The notes below the pieces were generated by a model, which saw nothing but the letters and a program-made list of their open reading frames with translations, was not told where the DNA came from and made no database searches. Below, piece by piece: positions 42,162 to 52,445 of a stretch of 64,000 nt of DNA. The DNA comes from Pseudo-nitzschia pungens (Eukaryota; Bacillariophyta; Bacillariophyceae; Bacillariales; Bacillariaceae): contig CM074760.1 in the NCBI GenBank assembly GCA_037355855.1, positions 7,556,501 to 7,620,500 of the forward strand, read 5' to 3'. Made by a program: the position numbers and the translations under genes. How positions within the stretch are numbered: position 1 is the stretch's first letter; every line of letters starts with the position of its first letter.

Positions 42162-44711
42162 GAAAGAATTGTTCTGCAAAAGGCGATCGATCGATATCGA
42201 TACATCGATACATCGATGGCCTGCTGGCTGGCTGGCTCCGGCCTCAGTTTCTTGTTGCGAAGGCCGCATCCTTGGCAATGGGAAAGCGCCCGTCGTGTGA
42301 GAGATGAGAAGAAAGAAGAACTCTTGGTCTTTTTGTTCTGCAATCCGATAGATCGGTGGCCTGCTTGCCGACTCTGGCCTCAGTTTCTTGTCGCGAAGGC
42401 CGCATCCTTGGCAATGGGAAAGCGCCGGTCCTGTGAGAGCTTGCCAAAATAATTATATTATTGTAATTCAAGTAAAGTATGCTTTCGAACTTTTTTGTTC
42501 CAATCGTTCGCAATGCAGGCTTTTTTCCTGCGTGTACGTGCAGTGTAGCTGTAGCAAAACATTTCTTGTGGCCAGGGTTTTACACTTTCTTGAATCCATG
42601 TTGCGGGACGTTTCCCAAGCAAGCAAACTGCGTGCACCCGAATCGTTGGTTGTAGTGGCCTCGATGCTACTACTAGTAGTTCTTGTTCGTAATAATTCAG
42701 TTGTTTCGTACGAACAAACAGTTTGCATGCTTCCATCCAGCAGTTGCAGCAAACGAGAGTTCCACGGCACGAGTCCATTTGACAATCGCAGACTCCATGT
42801 GGGTCGATTGCTATCGGCGCTTTAGACTGGATGCGATGCCCATACGACTGCGCTCGCAAACAGGCACATCGGATCGGTGCGAGTCCCCTAACTCGTGGAT
42901 CGCGGAGACCAGACACTCAATCGGTCATAGTAGCACTCATCGACGGTCAAAGCATCCGATACAGTGGTTGGTCGGTCTATTCGAGCTGTTCTGTATCAAC
43001 GTCGATAATAGTTCACTCGGTTAAAATTCGCGGCAGATACAGTGCGATCCACACGAGCAGAGGGGCGTCCCATTATCATTGCGCTCTCCATCCACCAATG
43101 CGATGGGTCCATGTGATTCGTCGGCAATCACACACTCCGTGTGATTCGATCGTCTCGCTGCGGCTAATGTCGTTGCACTCTAGCGTTGCAACATTGCAGA
43201 TCTGCAACAGGAAGCATCGTATCGGTGTGAGTCCTCGTACTCTGAGCATCCTGCGCATGACACTTGTAATTGGTCGCATTCGGCAGATCCTATTCGGTTC
43301 GATTGCAAGCCGCGAGACAGGATGTACTCGTACCACGCTTTGACCTTGCCTTCGTCGTGAAGACACGAATATTCCAATCTTGTCTCGGCTCGAAGCTTTC
43401 GGCGTGAAGACAAAAGAAAAAATAACTTGCTGCTCCGATCGTCGGTGCAATAGAAGGGCTGCTTGCTGTCTCCGATCTTGGGGCACTCTGCTATATTGGA
43501 ACTATTGCAAGAACCTTCGCATCTCTGGTTGCTCTTCTCAAGGCACGTCCTCACAACACGAACTCAGTGCCTGCTTGCGCTGACCGTATCCATCGTGAAG
43601 ACAGGAATCATTCTAATCCAACAGACGCTGTCAGAAACAATGAATGGTTGCGACTGCAATTGTCTCTTACGATAAAGCATTCGGTGCGAAGACTGCTTGC
43701 AACACTCGTCGTTGCACTTTTAGTCTTTGGATACCCCAGCACTAGCCACAGTCGTAACCTCGGAGATGCTGCGAGGTTACCCCACAGTTCCTCTATGGGC
43801 TAAACATTCGTGCGTGAGCCCAGCATTCGGGCTGTTTTCCGGTACTGATGCTGATGCTGATGCTGGGTCCACTGCTGGGTCACATCCAACTCACGTCCTT
43901 CTGCGCTGTACGCGAATCCATACTCAGCGGATTAGATCTATAGATCTATCGCGTCTGCTTCATTTGTAACGCGGCGACTTCCAACGTTCTCAGCCAACAC
44001 GAATCTCGCTTTCGGCCGTTGTAAGCAAACACTCTATCGCAAGGTACTGTCGGAATTCCTTGACAACTTGTGGCCTCCAGAATGAAGGGGCTGTGCACAA
44101 ACAAAATACCAAACTAACCCAGGAGGACGGCGAGCATTGAGATCAAACAGGCTTTCGGAGGAGGACGCACAGAGCGCAATAAATACAGTGCTTCCGCAAC
44201 TTTTTGCATTGCACAACGCACTCGTTTGCGAATAAAGAACGGGAACGAAGCAATTGTTTCTCTTTGTTGCAAATTGGAAGTGAAAAATGCAAACAGTGCA
44301 TTCTGGCTGAACAGCAAAAGTCTTTTTAGAAACGAAATCGAGAAGGGGTTCAGCGCAGAGCTATTGGTCGATGGCAACTCATTTGAAGCCGTGCAAGCGA
44401 TCCAAATATACGAATTGATCCATCAGTTTCACCGCAATGCTTGACTCATTTGTGTGAGTGCGGATCCATCCCGGAACAACAATTGGGCGGAGATGCTAAT
44501 CCATTTGCTTCCAACGAAAATCAAGGTGCCACAAACTTATTCATTCATTCATACTAGATCGATGGCGTCATTGGATTGACGTTCACGGAGCAAATCATGC
44601 ACACAGCGTACACAGTACAACGATGGACTCGGAACGAAAACAAAAAAAAACCGTCACCAAGAGAGCAAAAAAAAGAAACCATCCCATTATTATTATTATT
44701 ACAGTTGCAAT
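42162..44711. other. Long tail-to-tail spacer made of decayed duplications
   Basis: 2.5 kb without a convincing gene. It begins with a direct pair right after transaldolase (listed separately). Further diverged pairs include ACTCC.TGTG..TCGAT around 42785-42815 and 43125-43155, ATCGG.TCGGTG.GAGTCC around 42865 and 43215, and TCGTGAAGACA.GAAT around 43355 and 43592. GATGCT tandem units occur at 43848-43866. The frame at 44226-44444 (72 codons) looks protein-like but has no recognisable relative. Confidence 0.5.
42212..42438 (+). repeat. Diverged direct duplication 3' of transaldolase
   Basis: Two copies 136 bp apart (about 42212-42303 and 42352-42438) share GGCCTGCT, GGCCTCAGTTTCTTG, CGAAGGCCGCATCCTTGG, CAATGGGAAAGCGCC and TGTGAGAG with only a few changes. 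(ATCGATAC)n precedes the first copy. Confidence 0.9.
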
Positions 44712-46662
44712 TCATCTGTACCCCTTCCGCCTTCGATCCACAAAAAGCATTGCGGACACGATTGTGGCGCCGGTGACGGTCCAAAACAGGGGACCGAAGA
44801 ATATGCTGCGCAGCGCATCGGTGTCATAGTCATAGCCATTTCCGCTGCGCTTCGACGACTCGGCGGACCCCGCAAGCAATCCCTCGTAGGTGGGGTATTC
44901 GGTCGCCGCCGCGCCGTCCTCGGCGAGGGACTCTCGGACGAGGCCGAGCATCGCCGCCATGTGTTGGCGGTGGTGGGGACCACCGGTCAAGAACTCCGGG
45001 AGGTCCCAACGAATCTGCTTCAGCGCGGCCTCCGTTGCCGGGCGGAGGATGGCGACCCGGGCCAGGTACTCGAGCGGACAGAGGACTCCCGGCAATTTCT
45101 CTTCGTTCCGGGCGACGGTCTCCCTCCAGGAAGCGAGCTCGGCGTACAAGGCCAGCTGGGACTTGGTAAGGTCCCTTCCGTCCTTCTTGCGTTGCTTGGC
45201 AAGGGCGAGGAACTGCTTGTTCGTCATGGGAGATTCCGGCGCCGTGTTCCACAGCTTGAGGCAGTTCTCCTGGCTCTTGGAAATCACCCGCATGAGGGAG
45301 AGATCCATTCGGAGGTCCGCGGCGGAAAAGACGCGCTCGTCGTTCTCTCCCGGATCGATGCCAATGGGACCGTTGTGGTCGAGGCGGATCAGGTCTCTCA
45401 TCATCAATCTCCGCAGACGAACCAGGTAGTGGACGTCGTATCGACCGTACAGGATCTTGTCGCTGGTGAGCGGCCGGTGCATCCAGTCGGACGCCTGGTA
45501 CTGCGCCTTGAGGTCCTTGTAGACCTCGGAATTCTTCAGGCCGTAGTGGGCGCAAATCTTGGCCAGGCCCATCTCGGGCAATCTCAGGACGGTGGCGGCC
45601 TCGTAGGTGTCAAAGGCGTTGACGACGAACAGACCGAAATCCCGCTGCAGGCTCTGGACGTCGAGGCTCCGAATGCCGTGGCCGATCTTGACAATGGTCG
45701 GGTCTTCGAAGAACCGGGCCAGTCCGTGCACCTCGTCCCACACCCCGGCGTCCTCGCTTCCGCCACCATTACCACCACCACCAACGCCGCCCAGAACGTC
45801 AATGACGTATTCTCTGCCGTCGTTGGTAGCAAGCTGGATCAAGCAAGTGATCTGTAGGCTTTTTCCCTTGTTGTAGCACTCGATGTCGAAACCGATTTCG
45901 GTGGGTGTGTTCTCCTCGAGCTCCCGGATGCAGTGGCGCATCTGCTCCGCGGTGGTCACGATCGTGCACGTGGTGTCGGTAGCTCGGGGGGGTTCGATGG
46001 TGCCCAGGGTGTCCTTCCGCATTCCCGCGAGATCGATCGCGTCGTGGGCGTCCCTCAGACACCTTCCGGGCTGGTCGATCGTCCTTCCATATCGCGGCCT
46101 TCTTCCGTTCGGTTTCGGATCGCGCATCGACGCTCGTTCTCGCGATCCACGGCCGGCAGGTGCCCATCCGGAGGGGGATCGGCGAACGGCGGGGAGGATG
46201 GGTGTTTTCGACGACGAGTCCCGGAACGGATGCGAATCCATCGCTGTAGATGGAAACGACGACGAATCGTTCTCCCTCGTTGGCTCCGTCCACTCCGCAG
46301 TGAAACAGCTGCAGCGTGTCCGTGCAAATGTCGTGGACCAGCGAGCGATGGTGTCCCGTCAGTTCCTTGGGCAACGCCAGGTAGGGCTGTTTGATGAGTG
46401 CGTCACAATCGTCGTTGTCGTTGTCATTGTCGAGCAACGGGAGCTCCACCCCATCGACGGTGATGGGCTGGTTGCTGTAGGGTTTGGTTGGTGTTGGTTG
46501 GTCCGAATCCGAATCCGAATCCAAATCCGAATTGCGCCGCCGCGATCCAGAGTGGTAAAACGCGAGGGCCCGTTCCTTGTACTCCCGGAGGTATTTCAGC
46601 AACAGTTTTTGTTGGAGGGAGGTTCCCCCACTCCGCCCATTCTTTTTGCGCCAACCGGCCAT
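44712..46662 (-). CDS. R3H-like plus DEDDy 3'-5' exonuclease plus HRDC-like protein with a C-terminal membrane anchor
   Basis: About 649 residues after one frame correction. From MAGWRKKNGRSGG the frame runs to near 46090; from there the frame one base on continues to the stop. The break lies in 46050-46110 and again implies one base too many. The N-terminal part has GHHRSLVHDICTDTLQLFHC and ERFVVVSIYSDGF, resembling an R3H nucleic-acid-binding domain. The exonuclease core shows all acidic residues of the RNase D type: GFDIECYNKGKSLQITCLIQ (DxE), KIGHGIRSLDVQSLQRDFG (D) and YGRYDVHYLVRL (Y..D). Downstream, PMTNKQFLALAKQRKKDG and a helical stretch look like an HRDC domain. The extreme C-terminus, FFGPLFWTVTGATIVSAMLF then DRRRKGYR, is a tail-anchor-like helix. 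It probably trims structured RNAs at a membrane surface; substrate and organelle are unknown. Confidence 0.82.
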
Positions 46663-47762
46663 GGCGGAGGAGAGCGTCCGGGATACGGTATCTTTGCCTC
46701 CCCCGGACGAAACTAAGGGAGGGTCGGGGTCTTTGGAGCAGGGCGAGTGCGTACGTGTAGTCGTCGTCGTCGTCGTTTTTTGAAGAGGTTTCGTTCTGTT
46801 TTGGTGAGTATTCGAGTATTCTATTCAGATATTAGACTTGTAACCACAGCACGATGTCTCGTATCTCATGATGTTATCATGACATTATGATGTGTCGGTG
46901 ATTCTTCATTTCGTTTTTACCTGATATCGGCGTCAACGAATGAAACCTTCCTTCCTATCATCTTCTAATTGTACCGGGAAGACTTGTTGGGTTTCAGATT
47001 TTCAGACCGGGTTTCGGTATGACTAAGAACAAGAAATGACTCACTCGACTACTTCACTTTGTCATTTGTCATTTCACGACTTTTGTGGAAGGGATTGATT
47101 CGTACGATATTGTTATATATACATATATGTATATATCATACGTATATACCATAGTGTTTGAGAAACAATTCGTACGGTATTGTTGTATGTGTATATATAT
47201 GTATATAACATACGTACATACCGTAGTGTTTGAGAAACAATTTTCGGCGTCATAGCCGTTGGATATGCGCCGCAATGCAGTCCGAAAAAACAAGAGCCAA
47301 CAAGACCGAGCCAGAGTCAATTTTGGTCATCGTCGGAGTGCCTACCGGTAACCTTACCTGTACCGGTAGGTTTTGTCATGGTACAAGTAGGAGTTAGTGC
47401 TCATACTTGTAGAGGCACATACCGTACTTGTAGTACAGTAACCTCACCAGTAGCAAGGTTACCGATGATGATTTTAAAGTGTCTCGGTTCTCAGTTCGTT
47501 AGCAACTTTCCTGTAACCCGCCAGTCATAGCTCTTCGGCTTCATTGTCACATAGAGAAACCCATACCCTTCCGTTGCCGTTGTCCCTCCGACAGATTCTT
47601 GGTGGAACCCCCGACAAACACAAGAAGCAATTACAAGTACTTGCTTCGCTTGCCTGCCTGCCTGCCTTTTTTGAACTACGAGTATTCATACCCGATAGAG
47701 ATTCTACCGTCGAAGTTTTGAAGAGAGAAGAGTAGTAGTAGTGGAACAAGGAACAAGGAACA
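46663..47762. other. Head-to-head spacer, exonuclease / KDEL receptor genes
   Basis: 1.1 kb. It holds two related AT-rich segments with TACATATATGTATATA (47105-47160 and 47180-47230) that form a diverged direct repeat, each followed by GTGTTTGAGAAACAATT. A perfect hairpin with an exact dyad lies at 47341-47370. No gene is seen. Confidence 0.65.
47341..47370. promoter_or_regulatory. Perfect 10-bp inverted repeat containing a GTAACCTTAC dyad
   Basis: Arms CCTACCGGTA (47341-47350) and TACCGGTAGG (47361-47370) are exact reverse complements around a 10-base loop. The dyad GTAACCTTAC (47348-47357) spans the first arm and the loop. It lies 393 bp before the KDEL-receptor start codon and 679 bp from the exonuclease start. 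Confidence 0.45.
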
Positions 47763-48960
47763 ATGAACATCTTTCGGTTTTGCGGCGACATGTCGCACTT
47801 GTTCAGCATCATCGTCCTGTTGCTGCGGTTGCGAGTTGCAAAGAATGCCCAGGGTACGTTGGCGTGCAATGATTCTTGGTCATCAGCGAATGGAATGAAT
47901 CGAGCGTGATTTCGGGTACATGTATGATGAACACTGCATCTGTCACGCATTATTGTGATTGGGTTTGGTTCCAGAGAGAGGTTGAACGAAAAAGAAAAGA
48001 CAAATACACACACACGCGCACAAGATACTCATCCGATCCGATTCCTTCCCTTTTGCTCGTTGCGTTGCCTCGTTGGATGCCACGCCACGCCACAACCAAC
48101 AAAACAAAACAAAACAAAACAAACCAAACCAAACACGTTTTTGCCACAGGTATTTCCGTCAAGACGCACGAACTCTATTTGATGGTGTTTGTCACCCGGT
48201 ACCTGGATTTGTTCACCACCTTTTACTCGTTGTACAACTCGGTGATGAAGCTCGTCTACATTGCCGCCACGTCCGCGATCATCTACACGATCAAGTTCCA
48301 GGAACCGATCAAGAGCACCTACGAGAAGGGCCAGGACTCGTTCTTGCACTGGCAGTTTGCCGCCATCCCGTGCGCCATTCTGGCCTTTTTGACCCACATG
48401 ATCGGCTCGGGAATCTCCCACTTCAACGCCATGGAACTCCTCTGGACGTTCTCCATCTACCTCGAGTGCATCACCATCATGCCCCAGCTGGTGGTCCTGC
48501 AGCGCTACCGCGAGGTGGAGAACCTCACCGGGAACTATGTGTTTTTCATGGGTGCCTACCGGGCGCTGTACATTCTCAACTGGATCTATCGCGCCAACAC
48601 GGAAAAGAACTACCGGCATCATTGGGTCGTATACATCTGCGGGGTTATCCAGACGTTGCTCTATGCTGATTTCTTTTATTACTACCTCAAGAGGTATGTG
48701 TGCCGTGTGTGTGCTGTTTGTTGTGGTGGTTGCACTTGGGTTTCCGCGGTACTGTTGCGAAAGACGGTTTTTGTTTGTTTTTTAATGTATCGATCGATTG
48801 GAGCGATGGCTGCGGTCGAGAACCGTCGCTCTCGCTCATTATTCATTCACCCACTCACTCGCTCGCTCACTCTTGGTTTGTGTCGAAACTTTCGTTCCGA
48901 CTCTACAGCAAAGCCAAGGGCGGAAAGTTCTCCTTGCCCACCAGTTCGGACGGCGTTTAG
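47763..48960 (+). CDS. ERD2: ER lumen protein-retaining (KDEL) receptor
   Basis: Golgi-to-ER retrieval receptor with seven membrane helices. Exon 1 is 47763-47853 (MNIFRFCGDMSHLFSIIV), intron 1 47854-48149 (GTACGT...CACAG), exon 2 48150-48693, intron 2 48694-48908 (GTATGT...TACAG) and exon 3 48909-48960. Phases 1 and 2 are kept, giving 228 residues, close to the family's 212 to 220. Hallmarks are GISVKTHELYLMVFVTRYLD, LFTTFYSLYNSVMKL, ELLWTFSIYLECITIMPQL, YRALYILNWIYR and a terminal KGGKFSLP. The C-terminus is a few residues longer than in animals (TSSDGV). Exon 1 ends after NAQ, a very early intron position. The call is secure. Confidence 0.96.
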
Positions 48961-49596
48961 GATTCCAAGACTTTTGGCTCGCTCAACTGAACTCGGCAAA
49001 CAAAACTACAGCAGGATTCTTATGATTACTTCATTACAGTACTTATTTATTTGGATACGTACGGAATTCGTACGCGTACGTAGAATGAATTTTTAGAAAA
49101 TTGGTTTTGCATCGTCTTAGGACCGATCGATGGAAGGAATTGTCCTGTTCTATTGCGTGTACGTGCTGACTCGAGTATGTTGCATTGGCGTTACCTTCGG
49201 GGTCGTCGGAAAGGGACGGGAGGACGGTTTGAGTTGTCTCCCATCACGTCACGAAATTCTCCCCCCTGGGTGGATGACGCAAATTGCTTCTGTAGCGCCG
49301 AGACCGTAGCCGAGACGACAAGAGGATTCGCGCAATCCAATGAATGCAAGCACATTGTTCAAGACCTACTACAATGGTGTGAAACGCAACTCTACTCGTT
49401 CCAAACTATCGTAATATTATCGTAACTGTAGTGCGTGTACTATTCTAGTAGCTAGTGTGGTTTCGCGAATTGGCGAGCTTTTGTTTCCTTTTGTTTCGTG
49501 TTCGTGTTCGAATGCATGCATGATTGAATGCATGCATGAATGAATGAATCAGTCAATCAATCAATATATCAATCAATCAATATATCCATCGATCCA
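48961..49596. other. Tail-to-tail spacer, KDEL receptor / SRP-M-like gene
   Basis: 636 bp, no gene. (ATGCATGCATGA)n and (AATCAATC)n tracts lie at 49510-49590 just beyond the 3' end of the minus-strand gene. Confidence 0.6.
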
Positions 49597-50520
49597 TCAC
49601 CGCCTCCGCTTTCGCGCCATCCGCCGGGCGTTGCTCTCCTGGCGGCTCCGCATCATCTCCTTCTGCGACTTGGACAGAACGCTCAGGGCGTCCTTCTGGA
49701 TGACCGCCTGCATCGTCTCCTTGTCGGGGGGGATGGGCTTTCCCTCCAGGTGGCGCTTCCGGAGCGTCTTTTGCATGACGTCCATGTTGGTGATCTGGCT
49801 GACCATGATGGCGATTTCCTCCAGCGTCTTGCTTGCGGCGTTGGCCACCCTGAGCCGCTGCATCCGGTCCATCCGCAGGAGATCCTCGGCGGTGGCGTCC
49901 GGACCGACGACCTCGATGATCTTGTCGACGACCTCCACCACCTCCCTGGCCTGCTTGATTTCCTTGGTCTGCAGAAAGGAAATCTTGGTAAGCATCCCGC
50001 CGCTCTCGACGCCCTTCTGGAGCTCCTCGCGGTAGTTCTCCATCGTAAAGACCTCCATGGTCGAGAGGCGCAGCATCTGCTCCATGTATTTTTCTTGCTC
50101 CTTCCGGGCCTGGCGTTCGTTCATCCATCCCCGGACGACGCCCTCGCTCTTTTCGTCGTCGGGGGATGCCTTCGACGAAAAGGAAGCGGAAGCGGAAGGG
50201 ATGGGAGAACCGAAACGAACACGAGATCGAAATCGAGAAAGTGAACGAACGCCATTCGATTGCTGCGATCCGAGACGGTGCGCCGAACCGCACGCGTGCG
50301 CAACAAGGCTCCCTCGGATGCGGGAACCGACAGAACTCTCGTCGCTGCTGCTGCTGCTGCTTCCGAACCAGCGACATTGCGGGGACGAACCGGCAGTGGA
50401 AGATGCCGATGCAACCGATGCCGATGTCGATCGCCCCAGCGACAAAGACAGCGCCGACACCGATCGAGGCCCGGAAGCAAGGGTCACTCGACGGAGGATG
50501 GCCCCGCTTCTGCTGCTCAT
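49597..50520 (-). CDS. Probable organelle protein with an SRP54 M-domain-like region
   Basis: 307 residues, single exon. The first about 110 residues are rich in Ser, Arg and Ala with almost no acid residues before a first acidic patch (DDEKSEG), like a mitochondrial or plastid transit peptide. The rest is helical and charged: YREELQKGVESGGMLTKISF, VVDKIIEVVGPDATAEDLLR, then MDRMQRLRVANAASKTLEEI and MVSQITNMDVMQKTLRKRHL. The pattern of a 'dxIIxxM...R..RxA.aS......v...L.Q...M..M' helix bundle is that of the SRP54 M domain, which holds signal sequences and SRP RNA. No GTPase (NG) domain is present, so it cannot be SRP54 itself. A membrane-protein assembly factor in an organelle is one possibility. 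The similarity is by eye and moderate. It ends in a basic RRMARKRRR tail. Confidence 0.6.
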   Translation of the reverse strand: MSSRSGAILRRVTLASGPRSVSALSLSLGRSTSASVASASSTAGSSPQCRWFGSSSSSSDESSVGSRIRGSLVAHACGSAHRLGSQQSNGVRSLSRFRSRVRFGSPIPSASASFSSKASPDDEKSEGVVRGWMNERQARKEQEKYMEQMLRLSTMEVFTMENYREELQKGVESGGMLTKISFLQTKEIKQAREVVEVVDKIIEVVGPDATAEDLLRMDRMQRLRVANAASKTLEEIAIMVSQITNMDVMQKTLRKRHLEGKPIPPDKETMQAVIQKDALSVLSKSQKEMMRSRQESNARRMARKRRR

Positions 50521-52443
50521 TGTTGTTGTTTTCCACCAATTGAATCGAACCGGAATGGTACGTGTACGGTATGGTGTGTGTCGTTTCGTTTCGTTTCGTT
50601 TCGTTTCGTTCAGCCTCCAGAGTCAGATGTAATACCGGACTGAAAGTGAGGAAGGTGTAGTGGTCTGCAAGACGGGAAGTGAGGAAGGAAACAATACGGT
50701 AAAAACGCGTTGCAAAACCGCACGCACGGTTGATTTGTGCGTTCTGTGAACTCGGCGGAAACCAATCAAAATGGGGATGACAGACCACCAGCACGGAACA
50801 AAAGAAATAACATGATACAGTAAATTATCACTAGTATCACTTTGAACTCGTTGTTCTTCTACGAAGTATTGTGTTCTTTACGAACAATATGGAGACAAAA
50901 TTCAACACATATACTAACAATAGTCAATAATAACAATCATACGGTACCATTTCAGGTATATGAAAGACACCAAGCTTTTGTCTGGACTAAGGTTACTAGT
51001 AGTAGTAGTACTACTACTACTGCTGGCACCAACAAGAATCTTATTGATCGCTTTTTGACAATCCTGCTGATATAATTCTGGAATCAGTCGTTTTTCTTCT
51101 GATTGCACCAAAAAGAAGAAACCTTTTGAATGATCTTGAAGGTGTGGTGTTGTGTTGTGTTGGTGGTTGCTCCTTTCGCCTTGGTGGTCTTCATCCACTG
51201 AGGTGCATCCCTTCTTGTTCATCTTATTCCAGGAAGTCCCCAGTTTGGCACCATCATGTTTCTTGTACCACTGCTGCTAGAAGTACTACTAGTAGTACTA
51301 CTATCAGACCCATCTGTGAGTGCCACATACTACTATTACCTGGTTGTGTCATCTTCAATGACTGGAACCCGGCTTGCTGAGAGAAACAAAAACTTTTCCT
51401 TCTCGTTGAACCCATTTCCATTCGGAAACTCTTACTTATTTCGAGAATGCCAATCGTCCGCGGAAGTATGTACTAATAGTTATAGTAGATGTTTCTTCCT
51501 TCTTCTTTTGTGCCAGTCACCATTACTAAATTGTGAACCAACAAGACGGTGTGGTTCCACGAACAATGCCCTGGTCAGTGCAGTGGTTCTCTTGTAATGG
51601 TACCATAACGAAAACTATCCATTCTTGGTGTAGTAGATGGGAGGAGGAGGATCCACCACCAGCATTCGGAATCTCGATCATCTATTGGTGGAACCGCAAG
51701 TGAAGAATCAATCGCACCACAGTGTCGTTTCGGTTTCGTAGCAGTAGCAGTAGCAGTACTACTTCTCTGACTCGATTCTCATGCAAAGAAAAACACTTCA
51801 GAGGAAAGGACACAAAAAAATGGTTGGTTGCCCCTGCAAGAGTTTTTTTTTTGTGCCGGCTGCTGTGTTGCCATCTCGAAAAAGACCACAGGGTGCGGAT
51901 TGTCCAAGGTAGTAGTATCCGGGGAGTGCCAACCGAGTCGAGTCGAGTCGAGTGGAGTCGAATCCCACCTCGCCGCAACAACCCCGTCGCCCGGACGCAA
52001 TGGATCGCACCGCTATGGATAGCATCGCCATGGATAGCATCGCCATGAATCGCATCGCCATGGATAGCATCGCCATGGATAGCATCGCAATGAATCGCAT
52101 CGCAATAAATCACACCAACGAATCGCATGGATAAGTAGCACCAACGAATCGCATGGACAAGTGGCACCAACGAATCGCATCGACCAGTGGCATCAACAAA
52201 TTGCACCAACGAATCGCATCGAATTGCACTGCACTCCACTGCACTGCATCGCAATGGATCGCATCATTGCAAAATGCGATTGCGTTCTTGCTGGAAAGGT
52301 TGCGTTGCGTTGCGTTGCGTTTCGTTTCGTTTTTGCCATCTCGTGCCATCTCTTGCCATCACGTCACGTACCGTCACGGCACGTCGTGTCATATCATATC
52401 GCTTCACGTCACGTCACGTCGCGTCGCGTCGCGTCGCGTCGCG
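50521..52443. other. Spacer 5' of the SRP-M-like gene and 3' of HUS1
   Basis: 1.9 kb without a supported gene. Contents in order: a (TTTCG)n tract (50582-50611), the near-dyad CTAAGGTTAC (50987-50996), the palindrome (AGT)4(ACT)4 (50998-51021), the palindrome AGTACTACTAGTAGTACT (51282-51299), and the repeat block at 51930-52445. A frame at 51256-51597 starts with a leader-like stretch but has no domain and unlike codon use, so it is not called. Confidence 0.55.
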
Positions 52444-52445
52444 TC
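51930..52445. repeat. Composite block of GAGTC, ATGGATAGCATCGCC and CGTCG/CGTTG tandem units
   Basis: (GAGTC)n lies at 51934-51957. A 15-bp unit ATGGATAGCATCGCC with ATGAATCGC variants spans about 52014-52120; ACCAACGAATCGCATGG-type units reach about 52230; (GTTGC)n/(GTTTC)n lies at about 52300-52330 and (GTCAC/GTCGC)n at about 52400-52445. The last tract touches the HUS1 stop codon, so it may lie in the HUS1 3' UTR. Confidence 0.9.

Noticed and set aside
44226..44444. 72-codon plus-strand frame with protein-like composition
   Set aside because: Too short, no relative recognised, sits among decayed repeats; may be a gene fragment but cannot be supported.
47105..47230. TATA-rich repeats as a mobile element
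   Set aside because: Two copies only, no terminal inverted repeats or target duplications visible; a simple local duplication suffices.
51256..51597. Frame with a hydrophobic leader-like start (FLVPLLLEVLLVVLL)
   Set aside because: The leader is made by CTA/CTG repeat-like DNA; the rest has no domain and codon use unlike the neighbouring genes.
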